Counted from the stretch's first letter, positions 1-11,050 are shown. The stretch is DNA of 64,000 nt from Candidatus Nanopelagicales bacterium (GCA_018402365.1 JAGYJD010000001.1:62001-126000), one strand, 5' to 3'. The notes: generated by a model not told the origin, from the sequence alone. A program made the numbers and translations.

Positions 1-634
1 TAATCACCTGATAAGTAATTGGTACCAACGCAAACTCAACTAGTGTCTTATAGAAAAATCCAAAAGCTACATAACTAATAAAAGTAGCGCCAGTGATAAC
101 TCCATAAAAAGCGATTGTGCAAAAAATTAAAGTATCAACAAATTGACCAACTACGGTAGATCCCATTAAGCGTAGCCAAAGCGATTTTTCTTTTGTTCTT
201 TCCTTAATTTTTACTAAGACATACGCATTTAAAAGTTGGCCCACAAAAAAAGCGATGATACTCGCCAAAACAATTCTAGGCACAAAGCCTAAGACTGCTT
301 CAAAACTCTCTTGATTTGGCCAATCACTCGCTGGGGGTGAGATTTGCACTAACCAAAAAGTAAAAGATGCCAATATCGCCATAGCGAACGCCGTATAAAT
401 TGCTCTACGCGCAGCTTTAAATCCATAAACTTCACTTAAAATATCGCCAATAATGTAAACCAACGGAAATAGAAATAAACCCCCATCAGTAATAAAGCCG
501 CCGAATTGAATTAATTTTACAGCCCCAATATTTGAAATTAGTAACAAGCTAACAAAAACTGCAACAATGATTGGGTAGAGTCCGTTTGCTGAAATGGCAT
601 ATTTAACTGTTGGTTGAATCTGAGAATTATTCAT
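1..634 (-). CDS. VUT/YhhQ family queuosine-precursor transporter, C-terminus cut by window edge
   Basis: Read on the - strand from ATG at 634: MNNSQIQPTVKYAISANGLYPIIVAVFVSLLLISNIGAVKLIQFGGFITDGGLFLFPLVYIIGDILSEVYGF... This matches the hallmark 'NI...K...G....G.l.FPl.yi..DilsEvYG' pattern. Not in the ORF track because it runs off the edge. Confidence 0.85.
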   Translation of the reverse strand, partial: MNNSQIQPTVKYAISANGLYPIIVAVFVSLLLISNIGAVKLIQFGGFITDGGLFLFPLVYIIGDILSEVYGFKAARRAIYTAFAMAILASFTFWLVQISPPASDWPNQESFEAVLGFVPRIVLASIIAFFVGQLLNAYVLVKIKERTKEKSLWLRLMGSTVVGQFVDTLIFCTIAFYGVITGATFISYVAFGFFYKTLVEFALVPITYQVI

Positions 635-688
635 GAAGGCTTATTTAATCATTGAGTGTAAAACGAATTTACTCTAGGCTCACTAGCA

Positions 689-1417
689 ATGGAGACTCTT
701 ATACTGTCAATTGCGTTTTTTCTCGGGGCTGTTCTCTATTCTTCGGTTGGCCATGCCGGAGCTTCCGCTTACCTAGCTGCTATGGCGATAGTAGGCGTTT
801 CCACCATGGTTATGCGGCCTACTGCGTTGGCGATGAACATTTTGGTTTCAACGCTGGTGATTTATAGATTTAACAGAGCAGGGTTAATTAATTGGAAAAA
901 AATAGTGCCTTTCATTTTGGGATCAATTCCGGCAGCTTTTATTGGCGGCCGCTTAAATATTGATACCAGTACTTACTCAACGTTAGTTGGCGTAGTTTTA
1001 CTAGTTGTTGCATTTCAATTATTTTTTAAAGCGAATATTGTTGAAAAACAACTCATCAAAATCTCACCTTTAATCGCCATAATGGCCGGCGCCAGTTTGG
1101 GATTTCTATCTGGGCTAACTGGCACAGGTGGTGGAATATTTTTAACTCCCTTATTAATTTTCACAGGTTGGGCAAGCGCTAAGCAGGCGGCAGGGCTTTC
1201 AGCCGTATTCATTTTTGCTAATTCCGTTTCTGGATTATTAGGTAACTATTCAAGTTTTCAGTCGCTCCCGCCTCAGCTCCCAATTTGGTTAGTGGTGGTA
1301 GCAGTTGGCGCCTTCATTGGGTCTTACTTTGGAGCCAACCGCTTACCCACTGCTGGCTTGAAACGAGCTCTGGCGCTGGTGCTTGTTATCGCTAGTGGCA
1401 AATTATTGTTTTTATAA
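689..1417 (+). CDS. TauE/SafE (TSUP) family membrane permease
   Basis: ORF with duplicated hydrophobic halves and 'GLTGTGGGIFLTPLLI' motif. Confidence 0.85.
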   Translation: METLILSIAFFLGAVLYSSVGHAGASAYLAAMAIVGVSTMVMRPTALAMNILVSTLVIYRFNRAGLINWKKIVPFILGSIPAAFIGGRLNIDTSTYSTLVGVVLLVVAFQLFFKANIVEKQLIKISPLIAIMAGASLGFLSGLTGTGGGIFLTPLLIFTGWASAKQAAGLSAVFIFANSVSGLLGNYSSFQSLPPQLPIWLVVVAVGAFIGSYFGANRLPTAGLKRALALVLVIASGKLLFL

Positions 1418-1499
1418 TTTTAAAAAACTCGTTAGTTTTCGTTCTTTCCTAAATAAAGGCAATCCTCTCTCGCAGCATTTTGCTAGAGTCTTGATAGAC

Positions 1500-1625
1500 T
1501 TTTGGTTGGTCCAGAGCGGTAACGACAAGCCCTAGCTAGTTACCCGACAACCCTCCACCGCGGTGGGGTGCCCCTAGGTGAAGACCTGGCTAAAAGAAAT
1601 TCTTTTGGCAAGCGCGGGTCTTGAA
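1500..1625 (+). promoter_or_regulatory. SAM-IV-type (SAM-I/IV clan) riboswitch
   Basis: GGTC...GGTAACGACAAGCCCTAGCTAGTTACCCGACAACCCTCCACCGCGGTGGGGTGCCCCTAGGTGAAGACC. P2 is GGTAAC/GTTACC. Conserved 'CGACAACCCTCC..CCGCGGTGGGGTGCC..GGTGAAGACC' core is present. P2-loop CCTAG pairs with CTAGG as the pseudoknot, and GGTC/GACC close P1. A downstream hairpin follows (GCTAAAAG...CTTTTGGC). Confidence 0.88.
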
Positions 1626-1682
1626 ACAAAATTCCAAGGCCCCAATGAGGGCAAGCTTTTGGCATGTTCTCAAAAAAATTAG

Positions 1683-2594
1683 TTGAAGGAGAACGTAATG
1701 TTGTTAAAAAATAAAACCGGATTTGTTTTGGTTGCGGCAGCACTTTTGGTGTTGAGCGCCTGCTCATCCGAGTCAGACACAGCAGTTGAAGAAACTCAGC
1801 CCGCTGCGCAAGAAACCACCGAAGCGGTTGATGAATTAGATCCTTGCAGCAAAGATCAGCTCGATACTTTAACTGCTGGAACTTTGACGATTGCAACTGG
1901 TGAACCGGCTTACTACCCGTGGGTTTTGGATGACACTCCTGAATCAGCTGAAGGTTTTGAGCCAGCCGTTGCTTATGCAGTCGCTGCAGAACTTGGTTAC
2001 GCCCCAGAAGAAGTTGTTTGGGTCAGAACCACCTTTGATGGCGCAATTGCACCAGGTGCTAAGCCATTCGACTTTAATTTGCAACAATTTTCAATAACTG
2101 ATGAGCGCAAACAAGTCGTTGACTTTTCAAGTGGCTACTACTACGTAACTCAATCAATTGTTTCTGCTGAAGGCAGTGCAATTGCTGGTGCTACGTCAAT
2201 TGCTGATCTAAAAGGTGCAAAGCTAGGTGCAGCAGTTGGTACTACTTCTCTAGCTACAGCTGAAACCCTAATTAATCCTGATGCAGAAATTGCCGTGTTT
2301 AACGATAATGCTGCCGCTGTTCAAGCATTGAAGAATGGACAGATTGATGGATTAGTTGTTGACCTGCCAACCGCGTTCTACTTGGCTGGTGTGGAAATTG
2401 AGGGTGGAATCATTGTTGGTCAACTAGTGGCCGATCCAAATACTCCAGAGCAGTTCGGATTATTGCTGGCAAAGGACAGTGCCTTAACTTCTTGTGTTAC
2501 ACAAGCAGTTGACACACTTCGTTCAAACGGGACTTTAGCCCAAATTGAAACCACCTGGTTGACGGATGATCAAGGTGCTCCGGTTCTTAATTAA
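1683..2594 (+). CDS. Polar amino-acid ABC transporter substrate-binding lipoprotein (SBP_bac_3); likely start ATG 1698
   Basis: Lipobox 'LVLSACSS'; SBP_bac_3 features; followed by permease and ATPase genes. Confidence 0.88.
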   Translation: MKENVMLLKNKTGFVLVAAALLVLSACSSESDTAVEETQPAAQETTEAVDELDPCSKDQLDTLTAGTLTIATGEPAYYPWVLDDTPESAEGFEPAVAYAVAAELGYAPEEVVWVRTTFDGAIAPGAKPFDFNLQQFSITDERKQVVDFSSGYYYVTQSIVSAEGSAIAGATSIADLKGAKLGAAVGTTSLATAETLINPDAEIAVFNDNAAAVQALKNGQIDGLVVDLPTAFYLAGVEIEGGIIVGQLVADPNTPEQFGLLLAKDSALTSCVTQAVDTLRSNGTLAQIETTWLTDDQGAPVLN

Positions 2595-2615
2595 GAACTA
2601 GATAACTAGCGGATC

Positions 2616-3500
2616 ATGACTCATTCGAGTAACGATAATAAAAACTCGAATGAGTCGTGGTATCCGAGTGAATTAGAGCTGCAACGGCAAAAAGTCCGTA
2701 GTCAACAGTCTCGTAAAAGAATTGCTATCGCAACCTCATCTAGCGTTTTGGTGCTCGGGGGATTAGTTCTTTTCATTATCTCTTCACCTGGGTGGGAGCT
2801 TTTTAAACAAACTTATTTTGATATTGAATACGGAATAGAAGTTTTGCCAATTGTGGCAAAAGGTATAACCACCAACATTAGATTGACTATTATCGCCAGC
2901 ATTTTGATTACTATTTTGGCGCTGCTCTTAGCGTTAGCCAGGACTTCAAAAGCGGCGGCTCTCACTCCTTTTAGAATTTTGGCCACAGTTTATGTAGATA
3001 TATTTCGCGGCGTTCCCTTGCTTTTGGTTATTTTGTTGGTGGGTTTTGGGGTCCCGGCACTAGGGATTAGAGGCTTAACCGGAAATGTTTTAGTGCTGGG
3101 CACCTTGGCGGTAGTACTTACCTATTCTGCGTATGTTGCTGAAGTTTTTCGAAGTGGAATTTTAAGTATTCACCCAAGTCAAAGAGCTGCGGCCAGAAGT
3201 TTAGGGTTAACGCAAGCTCAGGCGATGCGTTACGTGATTCTTCCGCAAGCTATCAGAAGGGTGATACCGCCGCTTCTAAATGACTTGGTAGCTCTTATTA
3301 AAGACACTGGTTTGGTGTCGATTTTAGGCGTAATCGATGCAGTTAGAGCTGCACAAATTCAAACTAGTAAAACTTTTAATTATACTCCTTACATTGTTGC
3401 AGCGATACTTTTTTTAATGATTACAATTCCCTTAACTCGAATTACTGATAGAGCTTTGCAAAAAAGTATCGCCCAACAAAATTCGCAAGGAACAACATGA
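2616..3500 (+). CDS. Amino-acid ABC transporter permease (HisM/GlnP family)
   Basis: 'YVDIFRGVPLLLVILL' and 'EVFRSGILSIHPSQRAAARSLGLTQAQAMRYVILPQAIRRVIPPLLN' EAA loop. Confidence 0.93.
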   Translation: MTHSSNDNKNSNESWYPSELELQRQKVRSQQSRKRIAIATSSSVLVLGGLVLFIISSPGWELFKQTYFDIEYGIEVLPIVAKGITTNIRLTIIASILITILALLLALARTSKAAALTPFRILATVYVDIFRGVPLLLVILLVGFGVPALGIRGLTGNVLVLGTLAVVLTYSAYVAEVFRSGILSIHPSQRAAARSLGLTQAQAMRYVILPQAIRRVIPPLLNDLVALIKDTGLVSILGVIDAVRAAQIQTSKTFNYTPYIVAAILFLMITIPLTRITDRALQKSIAQQNSQGTT

Positions 3501-4234
3501 GGCCAGTACTATCGATTGAGAAGGTACGAAAAAGTTTCGGTCAAAATACCGTGCTTGGCGAGGTCTCGCTTCAAGTGCCTGAACATACCGCAACAGTTTT
3601 AATTGGTGCTTCTGGTTCCGGAAAGTCAACTCTGCTTCGCTGCATAAACTTACTCGAGCAAATTGATGATGGTGCAATTTATCTTGACGAAAAAGAAATC
3701 ACCAGCCCTTTAGTTAACGTTGATGAAGCCAGAATGCGAATGGGAATCGTTTTTCAATCATTTAATTTATTTCCACACATGCGGGTTATAGATAACATTA
3801 CTCTGGCACCAATAAAGGTTCATAAAGTTAAAAAAGAGCAGGCGCGAGCTGAGGCAAAGATTTTACTTGAAAAGTTTGGCCTTTTAGACAAAGCGGAAGA
3901 GTTTCCAGACAGATTAAGCGGCGGCCAACAACAACGAGTCGCGATAATAAGATCAATTGCCACTCACCCACGCGCGTTATTACTCGATGAAATAACTTCA
4001 GCGTTAGATCCGGTTTTAGTTAATGAAGTTTTAGCAGCCATAACTGAGCTAAAGCAGGAAGGAATGACTATGGTAATTGCAACTCATGAAATGAATTTTG
4101 CTCACCAGGTAGCAAATGAAGTTTGCTTTTTACACAATGGTTTTATTGCTGAAAGAGGGCCAGCAGCGCAAGTGCTGCAAGACCCCCAAGACATCCGAAC
4201 TAAAGAATTTCTAAGAAAGGTGTCTCTTAACTAA
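3497..4234 (+). CDS. Amino-acid ABC transporter ATP-binding protein (GlnQ-like)
   Basis: Walker A '[11 protein letters not shown]', signature 'LSGGQQQR', Walker B 'ALLLDEITSALDP'. Confidence 0.95.
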   Translation: MRPVLSIEKVRKSFGQNTVLGEVSLQVPEHTATVLIGASGSGKSTLLRCINLLEQIDDGAIYLDEKEITSPLVNVDEARMRMGIVFQSFNLFPHMRVIDNITLAPIKVHKVKKEQARAEAKILLEKFGLLDKAEEFPDRLSGGQQQRVAIIRSIATHPRALLLDEITSALDPVLVNEVLAAITELKQEGMTMVIATHEMNFAHQVANEVCFLHNGFIAERGPAAQVLQDPQDIRTKEFLRKVSLN

Positions 4235-4337
4235 ATTGAGTTAGACTCAAAATACCAATTTATAAGGAGTGGTCTTGAAATTTAGTGAATTAGTTAAAAT
4301 GTTATCAAACTTAGACTATTAAAAGGATAATTAATTA

Positions 4338-5498
4338 ATGTTTCCCCAGGCTTCAATATCAGGTGATAGTTTAGTTGTCACTGAAATTGGAGCCTTATTA
4401 ATTTTATTAGGTGTCCTAGCTTTTTTAGCGGAGCGATATCGCATATCAGTTGTTCCGCTTTTTCTTTTGGCTGGTTTAAGTTTTGGCACCGGTGGTTTAA
4501 TCCCCCTTGATTTAAGTGAAGAATTTATTGATATCGGTGCCACCATTGGCGCTTTGTTGCTACTTTTATTGCTAGGGCTGGAATATTCTGCCCGTGAATT
4601 AGGAGCTTCAATTAAGGCGCGGTGGTCTGCTGGAATTGTTGATTTAATTGCTAATTCAATAGCGGGTGTTTTTGTTGCGTTGTTACTAGGTTGGGGATTT
4701 TTAGGTGCATTAGTTTTAGGCGGTATAACTTACATATCATCTTCAGGCATTGCTGCTCAACTAATTCGAGAAACCGGTTGGCGAAAATCAGTTGTTGCTA
4801 AAAGGACCATTAGCCTGCTGGTGGTAGAGGATCTCGCGCTTGCTCCGTATTTACCCTTAATCACAGCATTACTAGCAGGGGTAAGTTTTGTTACTGGTTT
4901 GATAACTATTTCACTGGCATTTGTTGTAATCGGGTTAGTGCTATTGATTAGTGTGCGTCAGGTTGGTTTGCTTTCTAACTATTTACGCCGTAGTGATTCG
5001 CTAAGTTTACTTTTAACAGTATTAGGTGCAGCGCTCTTAGCGGCAGGATTAGCTGAATCAGTTGGTTTATCTGGCGCGGTCGCGGCGTTCTTAGTGGGTT
5101 TACTGCTCTCTGGTGATTTAGCTCAAGCCGCGCGGGTGAGGTTAGCTCCGCTTAGAGATTTATTTGCTGCTTTCTTTTTCCTATTTTTCGGTTTAACGAT
5201 AAATCCAACAGACTTAATATCTATGTTGCCTATCGCGCTGGTCTTGACGATTTTAGGCGTGATCGGCAAAATGTTTACGGCTTGGTGGCTGGCCAAAGAT
5301 TTAAGTGATCCGATGAGTTGGCGACGCGTTGGAGCTTTCTTGGTTCCAAGAGGCGAATTCTCAATAGTTATTGCCGGCTTGGCCTCAACTACTTTTTTTG
5401 GAACTGACATAAAAGCACTTACTGGTAGCTACGTAATTCTTACCGCAATAGTTGGGTCACTATTAATTCGATACTACAGAAGCGCCTTAGAAAAATAA
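4338..5498 (+). CDS. Cation:proton antiporter (CPA2/KefB-like)
   Basis: Polytopic protein with Na+/H+ exchanger-type motifs ('LGLEYSARELG', 'GEFSIVIAGLA'). Confidence 0.85.
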   Translation: MFPQASISGDSLVVTEIGALLILLGVLAFLAERYRISVVPLFLLAGLSFGTGGLIPLDLSEEFIDIGATIGALLLLLLLGLEYSARELGASIKARWSAGIVDLIANSIAGVFVALLLGWGFLGALVLGGITYISSSGIAAQLIRETGWRKSVVAKRTISLLVVEDLALAPYLPLITALLAGVSFVTGLITISLAFVVIGLVLLISVRQVGLLSNYLRRSDSLSLLLTVLGAALLAAGLAESVGLSGAVAAFLVGLLLSGDLAQAARVRLAPLRDLFAAFFFLFFGLTINPTDLISMLPIALVLTILGVIGKMFTAWWLAKDLSDPMSWRRVGAFLVPRGEFSIVIAGLASTTFFGTDIKALTGSYVILTAIVGSLLIRYYRSALEK

Positions 5499-5502
5499 TT
5501 TA

Positions 5503-6204
5503 TTAGCCTATTTTTATATCACCATATGCATGAACTTGTTCGCAGATCTTTTTTAATACTTCACCCACATCGCCGGCTCCAGCACTAAAAGAGTCTGCAT
5601 CAATTGCTAATGGTGCTCCAATCACAACTAACGGTGCACCAAAAGCAGGCGTTTGGATTGCTTGCTCTAGTGAGAGTCCACCAACCGCTTGCACAGGAAC
5701 CTTAACCGCTTCAACAACTTCTTTGAGTTGATCGAGTGGATTTGGGGGGCGAAGTCCGCTGGCTGCTATTCCGCCACGTTCATCAAAGCCAATGTGATGA
5801 ATGACCATGTCACAGCCCAGTGCTTCGAGATCTCTTGCCCCTTGCACCATGTCGGGACAACCAAGATTGTCGCCCATTACTACTACAGAAAAATCTTTGC
5901 CTGCTTGCACAACTCGTTTAATTGTTTCCTGATGCGCGCGAGCCATAACAACTACGTGAGTGGCGCCAGCTTTCGCCATCATTTCAGCTTCTAAATAACC
6001 ACCATCCATAGTTTTTAAGTCAGCAATAATTGGAGTGTGAGGGAACTCTTTTCGCAACGCTTTAACTCCATGTAGCCCTTCAGCCAATATCAGAGGGGTG
6101 CCAGCTTCAAGCCAATCAACTCCTGCTTCCATTGCAATATGGGCCATCGCTAAGGCTTCTTTGATATCGGTCAGGTCAAGTGAAATTTGAACAATAGGTT
6201 TCAT
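5503..6204 (-). CDS. 3-hexulose-6-phosphate synthase-like / KGPDC-family (OMP decarboxylase superfamily) protein
   Basis: 'VDWLEAGTPLILAEG', 'IIADLKTMDGGYLEAEMMAKAGA', 'VPVQAVGGLSLEQA' match HPS/KGPDC family motifs. Confidence 0.75.
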   Translation of the reverse strand: MKPIVQISLDLTDIKEALAMAHIAMEAGVDWLEAGTPLILAEGLHGVKALRKEFPHTPIIADLKTMDGGYLEAEMMAKAGATHVVVMARAHQETIKRVVQAGKDFSVVVMGDNLGCPDMVQGARDLEALGCDMVIHHIGFDERGGIAASGLRPPNPLDQLKEVVEAVKVPVQAVGGLSLEQAIQTPAFGAPLVVIGAPLAIDADSFSAGAGDVGEVLKKICEQVHAYGDIKIG

Positions 6205-6255
6205 ATAGACAATGCTAATGAATCAACCTGAAAAGGATTTAACTAGGATTGCAAT

Positions 6256-7341
6256 TTGATATTAGGAGCATTCGTGCCAGAAACAAAAATCTCTCAACTA
6301 CATCCTGCCTGGTCTGCAATTCCGCTTGGAACAGCTGGCGTGGGCCTTGTCTCATTATTTGATCCAATTCCAAATCTAAGTTTTGATGAGATAATCGGTG
6401 TCGCCTTAGTTGTAATTTCTATCTTAATTTTTTTGGCAATCTCTATTCTTACTTTTATTCGACTTTTTAAGTACAAACATGAATTCAGAGAAGATCTAAA
6501 ACATCCAATGTATGGAGCAATGATCGGAATACTGCCCGCCAGTGCGCTGGTTATTGGGTTGGCAATCGCGCAACTCGCACAAGTTTACTTAATTTTTGAA
6601 TCTGTTTTAGGTTATGTAGCTTTTGCTTTAATGCTGCTTGGCGTAATAGGAGCACTTTTAGTAGGGATTATTTTCTTTAGCAACATCGTAAAGTCCCAAG
6701 AATTTCCAACAGCAATGATTTCCAGTACTTGGTTTATTCCAATTGTGGTGTTTGTGTTAGTTCCTAGTGTTGTAATAAGAATTTCAACTTTGACTTCAAA
6801 TTTCACTGGCGGATTGACCTATTTACTATCTTTTGCAGCTTTAGGTGCTGGTCTACTACTTTTCTTATTTCTCGGGTCCGTTGTTGCTTGGCGCTTAATC
6901 ACCACTCCGCCACCGCCTTCCCAAATGGCACCATCTTGGATCATCTGGCTGGCACCTGCCGGTGCTGGTGGCTTGGGCGTGTTATCTGCAATGAGAATGC
7001 TTCAAGTATTTGGTGATCAAAATCTTAATTTGGTCATTGAAATCATGGCAATCTTTGCGGCTTCACTTTTATGGGGATTTGGAGTCTGGTGGTTGCTATT
7101 CTCACTCGCGCAAATAATTCCACAAAGAAATGTCTTAAAATTTCACTTAGGCTCCTGGGGATTTTCCTTTCCTTTAGCTGCGTTATTGGCTCTAACTTTA
7201 GAACTTTCAAGAATTTGGGACACACAAACCATTGCTTATCTTGCGATTGCAGGTTGGGTTGGAGTTTTGATTGTTTGGTTGTGGTTGGTAATTAGAACTA
7301 TTCAAAAAACATTGTCGGGTGAAATTTTTGAACGGGGTTAA
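6256..7341 (+). CDS. TDT family (TehA/SLAC1-like) transporter; likely GTG start at 6274
   Basis: '[18 protein letters not shown]' and about 10 hydrophobic segments, as in the TDT/SLAC1 fold. Confidence 0.7.
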   Translation: MILGAFVPETKISQLHPAWSAIPLGTAGVGLVSLFDPIPNLSFDEIIGVALVVISILIFLAISILTFIRLFKYKHEFREDLKHPMYGAMIGILPASALVIGLAIAQLAQVYLIFESVLGYVAFALMLLGVIGALLVGIIFFSNIVKSQEFPTAMISSTWFIPIVVFVLVPSVVIRISTLTSNFTGGLTYLLSFAALGAGLLLFLFLGSVVAWRLITTPPPPSQMAPSWIIWLAPAGAGGLGVLSAMRMLQVFGDQNLNLVIEIMAIFAASLLWGFGVWWLLFSLAQIIPQRNVLKFHLGSWGFSFPLAALLALTLELSRIWDTQTIAYLAIAGWVGVLIVWLWLVIRTIQKTLSGEIFERG

Positions 7342-7898
7342 ATAACCCAATTTTCTGCATCAGACTCAGCGGGCTTAATGGGTTTTTTGTGAGTTGCCCC
7401 GATAACCACTGTTCCCGGTGGTACATCTTTAGTAACCACGGTGTTCGCACCTACTGTTGAACCTTCCCCAATCACAATATTTCCTAGGATTTTGGCGCCG
7501 GCTCCAATTAAAACGTTGTTCTCAATGGTGGGGTGTCGTTTTTCTCTGGTAAATACTCGACCTCCCAGAGTTACGTTGTGATAGAGCATTACATCATCAC
7601 CAATTACTACGGTTTCACCGATTACAATTCCCATTCCATGATCAATAAAAAACCTTCTACCAATTTTTGCACCTGGATGAATCTCAACTCCGGTACGCGA
7701 TCTAAAAATATTCGAAACAATTCTGGCAATTAAAAATCGTTTTTTGCGCCAAAGCCAATGAGCAATTCGGTGCCCCCAAACGGCATGGATACCTGGGTAG
7801 GCAAAAACAATTTCTGCGGTGCTTCTTGCTGCCGGATCCCTGCGTTTTGCAGTCTCAATATCTTCTTTTAATCGAATTCTGATAGAAACTTTTTGCAT
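7338..7898 (-). CDS. cysE: Serine O-acetyltransferase
   Basis: Hexapeptide-repeat acyltransferase: '[42 protein letters not shown]'; directly downstream of cysK. Confidence 0.96.
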   Translation of the reverse strand: MQKVSIRIRLKEDIETAKRRDPAARSTAEIVFAYPGIHAVWGHRIAHWLWRKKRFLIARIVSNIFRSRTGVEIHPGAKIGRRFFIDHGMGIVIGETVVIGDDVMLYHNVTLGGRVFTREKRHPTIENNVLIGAGAKILGNIVIGEGSTVGANTVVTKDVPPGTVVIGATHKKPIKPAESDAENWVI

Positions 7899-8827
7899 TA
7901 CTCCATCAAATCTGAATACAGCGCAGTCGATAAATATCTTTCGCCAAATGAAGGAACAATCACGACTATATTTTTGCCATTAAATTCTGCGCGCTTAGCA
8001 ACTTCGCAAGCTGCCCATAAGGCGGACCCGGAAGATATTCCCGCTAAAATTCCTTCTTCCTTAGCCGCACGCTTGGCATACTCCATTGATGCTTCGGTCG
8101 GCGCATCCAAAACTTCATCATAAACTTCTCTATCCAAAATCTCTGGTATGAAGTTTGCCCCAATCCCCATTAAAGGGTGCCCGGCTGCTGTTCCACCAGT
8201 CAAAAGTGGTGAAGCTTCTGGTTCAACCGCAAAAATTTTGACTGAAGGTTTTAATTTCTTTAAAACCTGCCCAATGCCGGTAATAGTTCCACCGGTTCCA
8301 ATGCCAGCGACAACTGCGTCCACACTGCCGTCTGTATCATCCCAAATTTCTTTAGCGGTGGTATTTCTATGAACTTCAGGGTTGGCGTCATTTTTAAATT
8401 GTCTGACCAAAACTGAATCGGGCTTAGTGCCAATTTCTTCAGCTTTAGCAATTGACCCACGCATTCCCTCTGCCGCCGGGGTGAGGACTAATTCCGCTCC
8501 AAACGCTCGCAAGAGCGCGCGCCGTTCCTTGCTCATTGAATCAGGCATCGTTAAAACTACTTTGTAACCGCGAGCAGCTCCAACCATTGCTAAGGCTATT
8601 CCAGTATTTCCACTAGTGGCTTCAACGATTGTTCCACCCGGTTTTAATTCACCAGATTTTTCAGCGGCGTCGATCATGGCGATTCCAATACGATCTTTAA
8701 CGCTGCTCGTTGGATTATAAAATTCTAACTTGGCATAAACGTTTGCTCCGGCGCCATCAGTCATTCGATTTAGCCTCACGAGTGGAGTGTTTCCGTATAC
8801 CTCTGTGATGTTGTTGTAAATTTTCAT
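7898..8827 (-). CDS. cysK: Cysteine synthase A
   Basis: '[18 protein letters not shown]', '[12 protein letters not shown]', 'GTGGTITG' PLP-enzyme motifs. Confidence 0.97.
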   Translation of the reverse strand: MKIYNNITEVYGNTPLVRLNRMTDGAGANVYAKLEFYNPTSSVKDRIGIAMIDAAEKSGELKPGGTIVEATSGNTGIALAMVGAARGYKVVLTMPDSMSKERRALLRAFGAELVLTPAAEGMRGSIAKAEEIGTKPDSVLVRQFKNDANPEVHRNTTAKEIWDDTDGSVDAVVAGIGTGGTITGIGQVLKKLKPSVKIFAVEPEASPLLTGGTAAGHPLMGIGANFIPEILDREVYDEVLDAPTEASMEYAKRAAKEEGILAGISSGSALWAACEVAKRAEFNGKNIVVIVPSFGERYLSTALYSDLME

Positions 8828-8900
8828 GGGGCTCCAGTAGTTCGTCTTACAAGATTCTCAATCCTATTAGTACCTTAAGTTTGATGAAACTCGAGAAAAA

Positions 8901-10304
8901 CTATTGCGAATTGTTTGCAACAACGGATTTAACCGCAGCTGCCACTGCTGAAGCAACCTGTGCGTCAAAAACACTAGGCACGATAAAACTGGCATTTAAT
9001 TGAGAACTTGAGACTCGATCTGCGATCGCGTCGGCTGCTGCCACCAGCATCTCGTTTGTCACATCTTTCGCCCCTGTGTCCAAAAGGCCGCGAAAGATTC
9101 CGGGAAAAGCTAGTACGTTATTAATCTGATTTGGATAGTCACTTCTACCAGTTGCTACCACCGCTGCGTATTGCCCAGCAATAATTGGATCGATCTCAGG
9201 ATTTGGATTTGCCAAAGCAAACACAATTGAGTCCTTTGCCATCTTTTTAATATCATCTTCATTAAGAATATTTGGAGCACTCACCCCGATAAAAACGTCA
9301 GCTCCTTTTAGCGCTTCACTAAGTGTTCCGTGAAAATTTTCGTGATTAGTATTTTCTGTGATCCACTCAGAGTCCAATAAATCATTACGGCTTCCATTAA
9401 CTACTCCGGCGCTATCAAAAATAATAATATTTTTTAGCCCATTAAAAACTAAGATCTGGGCAATCGCGGTACCAGCTGCACCAGCACCACTCATCACAAC
9501 TTTAACCTTAGCTAAATTTTTATTAACTACTTTTAATGCATTTTTGAGGGCAGCCAATACTACAATCGCTGTTCCATGTTGATCGTCATGAAAAACTGGA
9601 ATATCCAGTAACTCTCTTAACCGCCTCTCAATTTCAAAGCAGCGAGGAGCAGAAATATCCTCGAGATTTATTCCCCCATAAACGGGCGCAATAAGTTGCA
9701 CAGTTCTAACAATCTCATCTACGTCTTGACTATCTATACATACTGGCCAAGCGTCAATATCTGCAAACTGTTTAAAAAGAACCGCCTTACCTTCCATTAC
9801 CGGCATCGCCGCCGCGGCGCCAAGATTTCCTAAACCTAAAACTGCTGACCCGTCAGTCACCACCGCAACAGTGTTTCTTTTAATGGTAAGTCTTCTCGCA
9901 TTTGAAGGATCTTCAGCAATCGCCAAGCAAATTCGTGCAACTCCGGGAGTATAGGCGCGAGATAAATCATCTCTAGTTTTCAACGGCACTTTTGATTTAA
10001 CTTCAAGTTTTCCACCCAAGTGCAATAAAAAAGTTCGATCAGAAACTTTTTTAACTTTAGCGCCACTCAATTTACTGATCGATTCAGTTATTTCGCTGGT
10101 ATGGGCATCGTCGCGCGCATTACAAGTAACATCGATGACTATGTAATCATGTCCCGATTCAGATACGTCTAAAGCTGTTAAAACAGCACCAGCAGAAGTG
10201 ACAGCGGCAGCTAGGCCCCCCGTTGAAGCTCCGTTAGCGGGCATTTCAACTCGTAAAGTAACTGCGTAACCCGGGGATGGAACGGCCAATTTTTCCTCAC
10301 TCAT
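8901..10304 (-). CDS. NAD-dependent malic enzyme with N-terminal ACT domain
   Basis: '[16 protein letters not shown]', '[15 protein letters not shown]', '[14 protein letters not shown]'; ACT-like N-terminus. Confidence 0.95.
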   Translation of the reverse strand: MSEEKLAVPSPGYAVTLRVEMPANGASTGGLAAAVTSAGAVLTALDVSESGHDYIVIDVTCNARDDAHTSEITESISKLSGAKVKKVSDRTFLLHLGGKLEVKSKVPLKTRDDLSRAYTPGVARICLAIAEDPSNARRLTIKRNTVAVVTDGSAVLGLGNLGAAAAMPVMEGKAVLFKQFADIDAWPVCIDSQDVDEIVRTVQLIAPVYGGINLEDISAPRCFEIERRLRELLDIPVFHDDQHGTAIVVLAALKNALKVVNKNLAKVKVVMSGAGAAGTAIAQILVFNGLKNIIIFDSAGVVNGSRNDLLDSEWITENTNHENFHGTLSEALKGADVFIGVSAPNILNEDDIKKMAKDSIVFALANPNPEIDPIIAGQYAAVVATGRSDYPNQINNVLAFPGIFRGLLDTGAKDVTNEMLVAAADAIADRVSSSQLNASFIVPSVFDAQVASAVAAAVKSVVANNSQ

Positions 10305-10384
10305 TCTCTTGAGTTAAGCATACTTTTTAGTTGTACAAATAATTGTTTGTAGTGTTAACTAGAAATGATGAAATACTCAGGATC

Positions 10385-11050
10385 ATGAATAACCTCAAAG
10401 CAGGTAACGAAATTCAAGCCCCTCCCTTAATGAGAGGTTGGTTACATCTTGGCACATCGCCTGTTGCTTTAATCGCAGGTTTCATCTTGGTGATTGTTAC
10501 TCCTACGCTAAGTATGAGATTCACGATTGCCTTATTTACCCTAGCTTCGGCATTACTATTTACTGTCTCAGCGACGTATCACCGAATCAATTGGTCACCA
10601 AAGTGGAAGGCAATTTTTAGAAGACTTGATCATGCGAATATTTTTCTAATTATCGCTGCTACTTATACGCCACTAACAATTTATTGGTTAGCAGGAGCTC
10701 AAGCGCAAACTTTGTTACTTTTGGTTTGGCTCGGATCACTTGCCGGACTCTTCATAAGAATTTTTTGGATTAAGGCACCTCGCTGGCTTTATGTTCCCAT
10801 TTACGTAGCTTTAGGCTGGGCGGCAATTTTTTATTTACCTAGTTTTCTAGACAGTGCTGGAGCACTTATTGTGAGTCTAATTTTTGCTGGCGGAGTTGCT
10901 TATTCGGTCGGTGCGATTGTTTATGGTATGAAAAAGCCAAATTTTAGTAGAAAGTACTTTGGGTTTCATGAACTATTTCATGCCTTTACGATTGCCGGAT
11001 ACCTTTGTCATTACTTAGCAATTACTTTTACAGTTGTTGCAATGTATTAA
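10385..11050 (+). CDS. Hemolysin III / adiponectin-receptor (YqfA) family membrane protein
   Basis: 'SATYHRINWSPKWKAIFRRLDHANIFLIIAATYTP' and 'FHELFHAFTIAGYLCHY' motifs. ORF opens at 10343; ATG at 10385 preferred. Confidence 0.9.
   Translation: MNNLKAGNEIQAPPLMRGWLHLGTSPVALIAGFILVIVTPTLSMRFTIALFTLASALLFTVSATYHRINWSPKWKAIFRRLDHANIFLIIAATYTPLTIYWLAGAQAQTLLLLVWLGSLAGLFIRIFWIKAPRWLYVPIYVALGWAAIFYLPSFLDSAGALIVSLIFAGGVAYSVGAIVYGMKKPNFSRKYFGFHELFHAFTIAGYLCHYLAITFTVVAMY

Noticed and set aside
1540-1896. 118-aa - strand ORF
   Set aside because: Overlaps the SAM-IV-type riboswitch and the start of the ABC binding protein; no recognisable protein features.
4236-4250. TTGAGTtagACTCAA inverted repeat after the ABC ATPase
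   Set aside because: A 3-nt loop and no T-tract; too weak to call as terminator or operator without conservation.
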